Shown here one piece after another: positions 1-5,145 of a stretch of DNA of 5,154 bases (positions within the stretch are counted from its first letter, which is position 1; every line of letters starts with the position of its first letter). A program made the position numbers and the translations under genes. The notes beneath the pieces are model-generated. The model had not been told where the DNA came from. It searched no databases and saw only the letters and a program-made list of their open reading frames with translations. Origin of the DNA: an uncultured Lachnospiraceae bacterium. GTDB taxonomy: Bacteria; Bacillota; Clostridia; Lachnospirales; Lachnospiraceae. The stretch lies in the NCBI GenBank assembly GCA_910577825.1, contig CAJTOK010000089.1:1-5154 (forward strand), written 5' to 3'.

Positions 1-49
1 TTTTCGTAGCAATACACAAATCTAAACTAGCTCTTATAAATCCGAGAGG

Positions 50-154
50 CTATATATGATAAGGTACCAGTTCACCTGTTTCATGCATCCGCCTGATTGT
101 TGTTGGAGTCAAACCAACCATTTTAGCAAATTTACCTATGCTTATCAATTCCAT
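50..154 (-). pseudogene. Truncated MerR-type HTH gene (IS607 TnpA-like or excisionase-like N-terminus)
   Basis: A 34-codon frame starts at ATG 154-152 and stops at TAG 52-50. It contains the core ISIGKFAKMVGLTPTTIRRM (residues 4-23) followed by HETGELVP. This has the layout of a MerR-type winged helix-turn-helix: helix, turn, recognition helix (TPTTIRRM), then the start of the wing. From memory, IS607-family serine transposases and small excisionase-like regulators begin this way and continue into a wing of the form GG-x-R-Y-Y-S. Here the TAG falls where the wing should begin. Reading on in the same frame to the window edge (49-1) gives PLGFIRASLDLCIATK, which does not restore the wing. A plausible start is supported by AAAGGAGC (161-168), 6 bases upstream of the ATG. 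Upstream lie a near-consensus promoter and an operator-like dyad. It is probably a decayed mobile-element gene, but a true micro-regulator or a sequencing error cannot be excluded because the window ends at base 1. Confidence 0.55.
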
Positions 155-167
155 AATTATGCTCCTT

Positions 168-193
168 TGTAATTGTTTTCTACTACAATTACA
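168..193. promoter_or_regulatory. Perfect 9-bp dyad, probable operator over the -10 and start region
   Basis: TGTAATTGT (168-176) and ACAATTACA (185-193) are exact reverse complements separated by 8 bases (TTTCTACT). The right arm contains the whole -10 hexamer, and the left arm abuts the ribosome binding site at 161-168. A DNA-binding dimer here would block RNA polymerase, so autorepression by the adjacent HTH protein is a natural inference. The dyad could instead form a hairpin in the 5' leader, although the mRNA would probably start inside it. No known operator family was recognised. Confidence 0.5.
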
Positions 194-216
194 GCACAGT
201 TATGAAATTTTGTCAA
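188..216 (-). promoter_or_regulatory. Sigma-A type promoter of the HTH fragment
   Basis: Read on the minus strand, TTGACA (216-211) is separated by exactly 17 bases from TGTAAT (193-188). This is a perfect -35 element and a five-of-six -10 element at optimal spacing. It lies 33 bases upstream of the HTH start codon, in AT-rich surroundings. It is the best promoter match I see in the window, and it drives a gene that appears broken. Confidence 0.75.
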
Positions 217-261
217 TAGATATTTAATATTTTTTAAATTTGTATATATTTATCTTGTTCA

Positions 262-282
262 CATTGATTCGCAACATCAATG
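262..282. repeat. Perfect 7-bp inverted repeat, 7-base spacer
   Basis: CATTGAT (262-268) and ATCAATG (276-282) are exact reverse complements around TCGCAAC. No T-run follows on either strand, so it does not look like a terminator. It is immediately followed by a second small hairpin, GCAGT-ctt-ACTGC (282-294). It may be a protein-binding dyad, a small folded element from a mobile sequence, or chance. Confidence 0.45.
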
Positions 283-342
283 CAGTCTTACTGCCGCCAA
301 CATACCTCCCATGCTTTCACATAAGCGCAGACTATATCTTCA

Positions 343-364
343 CCTGTTTTTCTTCTAAAACAGG
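343..364. repeat. Perfect 8-bp hairpin (CCTGTTTT / AAAACAGG)
   Basis: CCTGTTTT (343-350) and AAAACAGG (357-364) flank a 6-base loop TCTTCT. On the plus strand a T5 run begins six bases after the stem (371-375), so it could be a weak plus-strand terminator. However, no plus-strand gene enters this region. On the minus strand no T-run follows. Confidence 0.4.
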
Positions 365-477
365 GCAACATTTTTCTTCCGCCATTTGCTTGCTTTTTAT
401 AAATTTATTATAACTGTTTAGTTACCCATAACTTTTTCAATCATTCCTTATAATTTTATCCACCTTGCCATAATATA

Positions 478-513
478 AAAAGCATCTAAACCAAATCTGG
501 CTTAGATGCTTTT
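478..513 (-). terminator. Intrinsic terminator overlapping the metA stop codon
   Basis: On the minus strand, AAAAGCATCTAA (513-502) pairs perfectly with TTAGATGCTTTT (489-478). The pairing can extend across a one-base mismatch to CC/GG (491-492 with 499-500). A T5 run follows (481-477 on the minus strand, overlapping the stem end). The metA TAA is the last three bases of the first arm, so the 3' end of the coding sequence is itself part of the terminator. The plus strand reads stem then TTTTCTTCTC, so the element may act in both directions. Confidence 0.8.
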
Positions 514-1443
514 CTTCTCAATAATCTCTGCTGTATTTATAAATTCAAATGGTGTCTGCTGGTAAACATAATAATTAATCCAGTTTGAATACATTGCATT
601 AGCCGCCGCCCTCCATGTCAGGTAAGGTTTTTTTGAAGGGTCATTATCCGGATAATAATTTACTGGTATCCCTGTGTCAATCCCTGCTGCCATATCCCTT
701 TTGTATTCCAGGTCAAGGGTCAGCCTGTCATATTCAAGATGCCCAAGTACAAAAATCTGTTTTGAATCAGTTGAAACAAGTATAAGTTCCCCTGCTTCGT
801 CTGAGTCAGCCAGGACTATCAGGTCTTTGCAGGCGGCTATTTCACTATGGTCAACACCTGTATTGCGTGAATGTGGTGCATAAAATACATCATCAAACCC
901 CCTTAAAAGTGGTATCCTGCGGTGGTGTACCTGATGCCTGAATACACCTGTTATCTTTTTAGGCAGTATATGTTTATGTATGCCATAATGGTAATAAAGC
1001 CCTGCCTGCGCACCCCAGCAGATATGTAATGTAGATGTTACATTTGTCTTTGACCACTCCATTATCTGTTTAAGTTCTTCCCAGTACTGTACTTCTTCAT
1101 ATTCCAGGTGCTCAATAGGTGCACCCGTAATAATAAGCCCGTCAAATTTCCTGCTTTTTACTTCACCAAATGTCTTATAAAATTCATTAAGATGGCTTTC
1201 TGGCGTGTGCGTCCCTATATATGTTGCTGTTGACAGAAATGTAATGTCCATCTGCAGCGGGGTATTTGACAGGCTGCGCAGAAGCTGCACTTCCGTATTT
1301 TCTTTTAAGGGCATAAGATTAAGCACCGCTATATGCAGCGGCCTTATATCCTGTGTTACTGCCCTTTCCTCATCCATCATAAATATATTTTCTTTTTCCA
1401 TAACCTTCTTTGCAGGAAGGTTATTTTTTACTTTAATTGGCAT
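502..1443 (-). CDS. metA: Homoserine O-acetyltransferase, MetA family
   Basis: Cytosolic enzyme of methionine synthesis. It transfers an acyl group from acyl-CoA to L-homoserine, making the ester later converted to homocysteine. The 313-residue product is full length for MetA and begins MPIKV, as E. coli MetA begins MPIRV. The catalytic cysteine is C142 (ICWGAQA, 141-147), and H235 and E237 (GHLEYD) complete the site, with the same numbering as the E. coli enzyme. Residue 111 in GAPIEHLEYEEVQYW is Glu, where E. coli has Gly. In characterised homologues Glu111 goes with acetyl-CoA use, so O-acetylation is inferred. The C-terminal NWINYYVYQQTPF is typical of the family. I chose ATG 1443-1441 over the ATG six codons upstream because AAAGAGGCGGG (1457-1447) is a well-placed ribosome binding site that the longer frame would read as codons. 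It is the last gene of the cluster, 32 bases after ligA. No methionine-responsive leader is seen directly upstream. Confidence 0.95.
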   Translation of the reverse strand: MPIKVKNNLPAKKVMEKENIFMMDEERAVTQDIRPLHIAVLNLMPLKENTEVQLLRSLSNTPLQMDITFLSTATYIGTHTPESHLNEFYKTFGEVKSRKFDGLIITGAPIEHLEYEEVQYWEELKQIMEWSKTNVTSTLHICWGAQAGLYYHYGIHKHILPKKITGVFRHQVHHRRIPLLRGFDDVFYAPHSRNTGVDHSEIAACKDLIVLADSDEAGELILVSTDSKQIFVLGHLEYDRLTLDLEYKRDMAAGIDTGIPVNYYPDNDPSKKPYLTWRAAANAMYSNWINYYVYQQTPFEFINTAEIIEKKSI

Positions 1444-1475
1444 ATTCCCGCCTCTTTCCATAAAATAATAATATG

Positions 1476-3437
1476 TTAAACTTCTATATTAAATTTTTCT
1501 ATAAATTCTTGTTCTGTTATTATTGGAACACCTAGTTCTTTTGCTTTTTTATTTTTAGAAGAACTGCTCATTATATCATTGTTTATAAGAAAGTTTGTTT
1601 TTGATGTTACACTTCCTGTAACTTTCCCGCCCCTGGATTCTATTAATTCTTTAACTGCGTTTCTGTTAGCAAATGTATTTACTTTCCCTGTAACGACAAA
1701 ACCCATTCCCGCCATATCTTCTGTGTTATGCTGGATTTCTTCATCTTCAAATACAACCACTTTTAATAAATCATCTATTATCTTATTATTCTCCGGCCTT
1801 GCAAAAAAATCTACAAATGCCTCTGCAATTACTTCACCTATGCCATCTATTTCTACAAGCTCTTCTTTGCCTGCATGGCGCACCTTATCAAAGCTGTTAT
1901 CCATATACCTGCAAATCATTTTTGCATTTGAAAGCCCTATATTTGGTATTCCAAGGCTGTATACGAATCTTGCAGTTGTAGTTTTTCTGGCATTTTCTGC
2001 TGCCTGTACAAGTTTTTCAAAAGACCTTTTGCCAAACCCTTCCATCTGTGTTATTTCATCTTCATGCTTTTTCAAATCAAAAAGCCCTGCAAGCCCATGC
2101 AAAAGACCTTTTGCAACAAGTTTTTCTATAGTAGCTTCTGAAAGCCCGTCTATATTCATTGCATCCCTGCTGGCAAAATGGGCAATCAGCTTTATTTTCT
2201 TAGCAAGGCATTCCTTGTTTTCACATATAAGTACCTTAACACCATTTTCTTCATGTATGGAAGTTTTCCTGCCACACACAGGGCATTCCCCTGGTATATC
2301 TATATTGCCGCTTCTTGTAAGGTTTTCTGCAATCTGCGGGATTATCATATTTGCCTTATAAACCTGCACTGTATCACCTATGCCAAGCCTGAGCTGCTCC
2401 ATAATGCTTAAATTATGCACACTTGCCCTTGATACTGTTGTACCTTCAAGTTCTACAGGCTCAAATAAAGCCACCGGGTTTATAAGCCCCGTCCTTGATG
2501 CACTCCATTCAATCCCTGTAAGCTTCGTATCTGCTGTTTCATCCTTCCATTTAAATGCTATGGCATTCCTTGGAAATTTAGAGGTGCTCCCAAGTGAGTT
2601 TCCATATGCTATATCATCAAGTATTAAAACAAGCCCGTCTGATGGAAAATCATTTGAAGGTATTTTATCTTCAAACCACTTTACTGAATCCAGGATATTT
2701 CCTGCATCCACTTTCTTATATTCAACAACATCAAACCCCTGTTCTGCCAGAAACTCCATTTTATTTGCCTGTGAATTAGCAAAATCCGTATTCTCCGCTT
2801 CAACTAATGCAAAGGCATAAAATTTAACATTCCTTTTAGCTGTTATTTCATTATTCAGCTGCCTTACAGAGCCGCTGCAGAGATTCCTCGGATTTTTATA
2901 TCTTTCACCTTCACTTAAAAGATTATTTATACGCTCAAAATCTGTATAGGAAATTACAGCTTCACCCCTTAAAACAAGGCTGCCTTTAAAAGGGATTTTT
3001 AAAGGCAGGTTTTTAAAAAACCTGGCATTATTTGTAATAACCTCGCCAATCTGGCCGTTGCCACGTGTAACTGCTTTTATAAGCCCGCCATTATCATAAG
3101 TAAGGACTATTGTAAGCCCGTCCATTTTCCATGAAAGAAGCCCCTCTTTACTGCCCAGCCATAATGCAAGCTGCCCCGGGTCTTTTGTTTTATCAAGGGA
3201 AAGCATAGGTGACGGATGCGTTTCCTTCGGCAGGCTGCTTAAAACCTCATACCCTACCTTCTCTGTAGGGCTTCCAGCCAGTACCATGCCTGTTTTCTTT
3301 TCAAGTTCCTGCAATTCATCATATAACTTGTCATATTCAAAATTGCCCATTATTTCATCTTTGCCCTGGTAATATACTTCCGATGCTTTATTCAATTTTG
3401 CGGCAAGTTCCTTCATACGTTTTATATTATCCTGCAT
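1476..3437 (-). CDS. ligA: NAD-dependent DNA ligase LigA, divergent clostridial type
   Basis: Seals nicks in duplex DNA (Okazaki fragments, repair) using NAD+, with a ligase-AMP intermediate. The 653-residue product is close to usual LigA length (about 670) and all domains are present. Domain Ia occupies about 1-65 (EYDKLYDEL, 34-42). The adenylation domain occupies about 66-300, with nucleophile K104 in KMDG, TRGNG 124-128, LRGE 156-159, NPRN 182-185, VRQL 191-194 and AFKW 294-297. The OB fold follows (RTGLINPVALFEPV, 315-328). The zinc finger has Cys 385, 388, 405 and 410. Helix-hairpin-helix repeats span about 420-560, and a C-terminal BRCT domain spans about 575-653. Oddities against the E. 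coli enzyme, aligned by eye: His23 is Tyr, Asp32 is Asn, Glu113 is Ser102, the Lys of DGVVIKV is Ile272 (DGLVLIL), and GDG is GNG. Y22, Y35, D36 and the motif V Lys (K297) are kept. The start ATG 3437-3435 has GAGGTGG upstream. It lies between rluF (41 bases) and metA (32 bases). Confidence 0.95.
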   Translation of the reverse strand: MQDNIKRMKELAAKLNKASEVYYQGKDEIMGNFEYDKLYDELQELEKKTGMVLAGSPTEKVGYEVLSSLPKETHPSPMLSLDKTKDPGQLALWLGSKEGLLSWKMDGLTIVLTYDNGGLIKAVTRGNGQIGEVITNNARFFKNLPLKIPFKGSLVLRGEAVISYTDFERINNLLSEGERYKNPRNLCSGSVRQLNNEITAKRNVKFYAFALVEAENTDFANSQANKMEFLAEQGFDVVEYKKVDAGNILDSVKWFEDKIPSNDFPSDGLVLILDDIAYGNSLGSTSKFPRNAIAFKWKDETADTKLTGIEWSASRTGLINPVALFEPVELEGTTVSRASVHNLSIMEQLRLGIGDTVQVYKANMIIPQIAENLTRSGNIDIPGECPVCGRKTSIHEENGVKVLICENKECLAKKIKLIAHFASRDAMNIDGLSEATIEKLVAKGLLHGLAGLFDLKKHEDEITQMEGFGKRSFEKLVQAAENARKTTTARFVYSLGIPNIGLSNAKMICRYMDNSFDKVRHAGKEELVEIDGIGEVIAEAFVDFFARPENNKIIDDLLKVVVFEDEEIQHNTEDMAGMGFVVTGKVNTFANRNAVKELIESRGGKVTGSVTSKTNFLINNDIMSSSSKNKKAKELGVPIITEQEFIEKFNIEV

Positions 3438-3478
3438 ATTACCACCTCATTCCTGCAATGCTTTGCACTAATATTTCT

Positions 3479-4216
3479 TTAAATTTGTCCAGCCAGCCTT
3501 TTTAATACTGCTGCCTCTTCTTTGTCCAGAAGGCGGTACTGGCCCTTTTTAAGCCCGTCCAGTGTAATATTCATTACCCTGTCACGCCTTAAATACACTA
3601 CTTTATAGCCAAAATATCCACACATGCGCCTTATCTGGCGGTTAAGCCCCTGCGTAAGTATTATATGGAAACTGTAATTATCTTCCTTCCATACTTTGCA
3701 TGGCTTTGTAACCGTACCTAAAACCGGCACGCCTTTTCCCATCTTATCTATAAAACTGTCTGTTATCCTTTTATCTGTCCTTACAAAATATTCTTTCTCA
3801 TGCCCGTAACGGCTGCGGAGTATTTTCTCCATAACTTCTCCCTGGTTAGTAAGCAGCAAAAGGCCTTCTGAAGACTGGTCAAGCCTTCCTGCAGGATAGA
3901 TTCTTTTATTATACCCTATATAATCAATAACATTCACTATTTTAGTGCCATTCTCTTCTGGTGCTGTAGTGCATACAACACCTTTTGGTTTGTAAAATGC
4001 AATAAATATCTCCTCTTCTTCTTTTGAAACAGTCCTGCCATCAACTGTAACCTCCATGCCAGGAAAAACTTTTGCCCCTGCTGCTGCCAGTGCCCCGTCT
4101 ATACATACCCTGCCATTTAAAAGCATTTTATCTGCTTCACGCCTTGAACATATACCTGCTTCACTTAAAAACTTATTAATCCTTATGCCATAATCCTGGC
4201 CAGATATATCTGCCAT
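3479..4216 (-). CDS. rluF: 23S rRNA pseudouridine synthase, RluF-like (RsuA family)
   Basis: Isomerises uridine to pseudouridine in RNA. E. coli RluF acts on 23S rRNA U2604 and also modifies tRNA-Tyr; the site in this organism is inferred by homology. The 245-residue product opens with an S4 RNA-binding domain (about 10-60: IRINKFLSEAGICSRREAD, then the NGRVCIDG strand). The catalytic domain follows, with the signature GRLDQSSEGLLLLTNQG (110-126), where D113 is the nucleophilic aspartate. RluF rather than RluB/RluE/RsuA is favoured by GHEKEYFVRTDK, by the stretch GVPVLGTVTKPCKV (162-175), and by QGLNRQIRRMCGYFGYKV (189-206), which match E. coli RluF closely as I recall it. The start ATG 4216-4214 has GGAGG six bases upstream. 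It is the first gene of the rluF-ligA-metA cluster and follows a terminator. I see no convincing promoter in the short leader 4217-4256, so its transcription start is unresolved. Confidence 0.92.
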   Translation of the reverse strand: MADISGQDYGIRINKFLSEAGICSRREADKMLLNGRVCIDGALAAAGAKVFPGMEVTVDGRTVSKEEEEIFIAFYKPKGVVCTTAPEENGTKIVNVIDYIGYNKRIYPAGRLDQSSEGLLLLTNQGEVMEKILRSRYGHEKEYFVRTDKRITDSFIDKMGKGVPVLGTVTKPCKVWKEDNYSFHIILTQGLNRQIRRMCGYFGYKVVYLRRDRVMNITLDGLKKGQYRLLDKEEAAVLKRLAGQI

Positions 4217-4256
4217 ATATTACCTCCGTGCCTGCCAAAGCGGAACTATATAAGCG

Positions 4257-4282
4257 AAAAGGGCAAAACAAACGTTTTGCCC
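4257..4282 (-). terminator. Intrinsic terminator after the anchored-protein gene
   Basis: On the minus strand GGGCAAAAC (4282-4274) pairs perfectly with GTTTTGCCC (4269-4261) around the four-base loop GTTT. TTTT (4260-4257) follows, and then CGCTTATATAG. The 9-bp stem with three G-C pairs at its base is a standard rho-independent terminator. The U-run is short, so some read-through into rluF is plausible. Confidence 0.8.
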
Positions 4283-4323
4283 TGAAGAAACCACCAGGCT
4301 TCAGGCCAGCTTATTATGGCCTG
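4281..4323 (-). repeat. Two further stems upstream of the terminator, overlapping it end to end
   Basis: Stem A pairs CAGGCCA (4302-4308) with TGGCCTG (4317-4323), and its loop contains the TAA of the upstream gene (4316-4314). Stem B pairs CCTGAAG (4281-4287) with CTTCAGG (4299-4305). A and B share 4302-4305, and B shares 4281-4282 with the terminator stem, so complete neighbouring stems exclude each other at their ends. A fourth pairing, CCAGGC (4294-4299) with GCCTGG (4319-4324), competes with stems A and B. This is seen directly in the sequence; any regulatory role is inference. Confidence 0.5.
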
Positions 4324-5036
4324 GCCGACGCTTTAGTACCTTCTTTATCTATATTATCATTCTCTTCTACTGACTCATTTTCCTCATCACTGCTTTCAAG
4401 CATCTCATAAAAATCCCTTACATCTTCATTGCTGCTTACAATTTCTTCAAGCTTTTTCTGTACAGAAGACGCAACCTTTTTAATTTCATCACTGTTATCA
4501 AGCTTATCAACAGTTTCCTGCTCTTTGCCATCTATTGTCCCAAGGTATATCTTAAAATCCCCGTTCCCGTCTGCTTTGACAAAAAAGGCTGTAAGGGACG
4601 GGACAAGTGTATCAATATTATAGACTTTAACATCATAATACACATAAACCCTGTATGTGCCAGCATTATACCCCTTTTTAACAGTACATTCAATATTCCT
4701 GTATTCTTCAATATACTCTGCTTCTGCAACAAGGCGCTTATTATCTACACGGCTTATATCACTTACATATCCGGCAATTTTATCTAAATCTACACGCTGC
4801 TTGGCATCAAAATAACCTGACATAAGCCCTGATATTGCAGACTTAACTTCACTGTCTGACATATCTGCCACAACATTTTTAACAGCAGCACTGCCACCAC
4901 CGCCACTTGCCACCTCATCCGCTTTACTGCCGGCGGTAAAATCTATAGACGGGGCAATAAGTGAAAATGTCCCAAGCCCGATAAACATAATAGCAATAGT
5001 AAATACTAATACCAGCTTTTTGTACTTAAACCGCAT
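4314..5036 (-). CDS. Membrane-anchored extracytoplasmic protein of unknown function
   Basis: I do not recognise a named family. The 240-residue product begins MRFKYKK (basic, cytoplasmic side) and then has one hydrophobic segment, about 8-29 (LVLVFTIAIMFIGLGTFSLIAP). No lipobox cysteine and no clear signal-peptidase site are visible, so an uncleaved N-terminal anchor is likely. A Gly/Ser-rich linker (ASGGGGSAA, 43-51) leads to a folded region at about 58-170. That region has a helical start (VKSAISGLMSGYFDAKQ) and then alternating strands (TYRVYVYYDVKVYNI, LTAFFVKADGNGDFKIYLG). This order suggests an NTF2-like cone fold, which is inference only. Residues 171-213 look helical, and 214-232 form a strongly acidic tail. 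ATG 5036-5034 is preferred because AAAGGAAG (5054-5047) lies ten bases upstream. A TTG start seven codons earlier would consume that site. It follows the tRNA by 36 bases and has its own terminator. Confidence 0.85.
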   Translation of the reverse strand: MRFKYKKLVLVFTIAIMFIGLGTFSLIAPSIDFTAGSKADEVASGGGGSAAVKNVVADMSDSEVKSAISGLMSGYFDAKQRVDLDKIAGYVSDISRVDNKRLVAEAEYIEEYRNIECTVKKGYNAGTYRVYVYYDVKVYNIDTLVPSLTAFFVKADGNGDFKIYLGTIDGKEQETVDKLDNSDEIKKVASSVQKKLEEIVSSNEDVRDFYEMLESSDEENESVEENDNIDKEGTKASARP

Positions 5037-5072
5037 AATATGCGCACTTCCTTTCAAAAGTTCTTAAATAAG

Positions 5073-5145
5073 CGCATCTGGAGGGACTCGAACCCACGGC
5101 ACACGGTTCCGGAAACCGCTGCTCTATCCACTGAGCTACAGATGC
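5073..5145 (-). tRNA. tRNA-Arg (anticodon CCG)
   Basis: The 73-base cloverleaf has a perfect 7-bp acceptor stem, GCATCTG (5145-5139) with CAGATGC (5080-5074), and discriminator G at 5073. The D stem is GCTC/GAGC with an 8-base loop, AGTGGATA. The anticodon stem GCGGT/ACCGT (one G-U pair at its base) holds the loop TTCCGGA, so the anticodon is CCG and reads CGG (arginine). The variable loop is 5 bases and the T loop is TTCGAGT. The T stem GTGGG/CCCTC has a U-U mismatch at its second pair. No CCA is encoded (the sequence continues CTTATT), so the tail must be added after transcription. No terminator separates it from the gene 36 bases downstream, so the two may share a transcript. Confidence 0.95.

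Larger units (their letters stand above)
217..477. other. Gene-free AT-rich spacer with scattered inverted repeats
   Basis: No convincing gene is visible on either strand. All frames are broken by stops, and the longest ATG frame I found with any ribosome-binding-like sequence upstream is 27 codons (371-288, minus). The stretch contains three short perfect inverted repeats: 262-282, 282-294 (GCAGT-ctt-ACTGC) and 343-364. The first two abut each other. Long T and A runs (for example 221-245) fit an intergenic region or decayed mobile DNA next to the broken HTH gene. Confidence 0.6.

Noticed and set aside
288..371. 27-codon minus-strand frame starting MLPCFRRKTGEDIVC with GGCGGAAG upstream
   Set aside because: It is very short, has no recognised homology or promoter, and overlaps a perfect hairpin whose repeat generates part of its sequence. 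Chance is the simpler explanation.
1444..1461. Longer metA start six codons upstream
   Set aside because: It would translate through the ribosome binding site and add MERGGN before MPIKV, which aligns with the known MetA N-terminus.
1579..2361. Long open plus-strand frame antisense to ligA
   Set aside because: It is the mirror of a confidently identified ligA, its product is low-complexity and Ser/Phe/Leu-rich, and it has no ribosome binding site or domain.
3454..3467. TGCAA-tgct-TTGCA hairpin before the ligA ribosome binding site
   Set aside because: It has only five base pairs, no T-run and no obvious overlap with the ribosome binding site, so it is not distinguishable from chance.
4217..4256. 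TATAGT (minus, 4250-4245) as a -10 box for rluF
   Set aside because: The only upstream partner, TTGTTT inside the terminator stem, is a poor -35 at 15-base spacing. I could not support a promoter call.
5037..5057. TTG start for the anchored protein, seven codons upstream of the chosen ATG
   Set aside because: The AAAGGAAG site would fall inside the coding sequence, whereas ATG at 5036 has it upstream at acceptable spacing.
5073..5145. tRNA gene as an integration site for a mobile element
   Set aside because: No integrase, no direct repeat of the tRNA 3' end elsewhere in the window, and ordinary genes follow.
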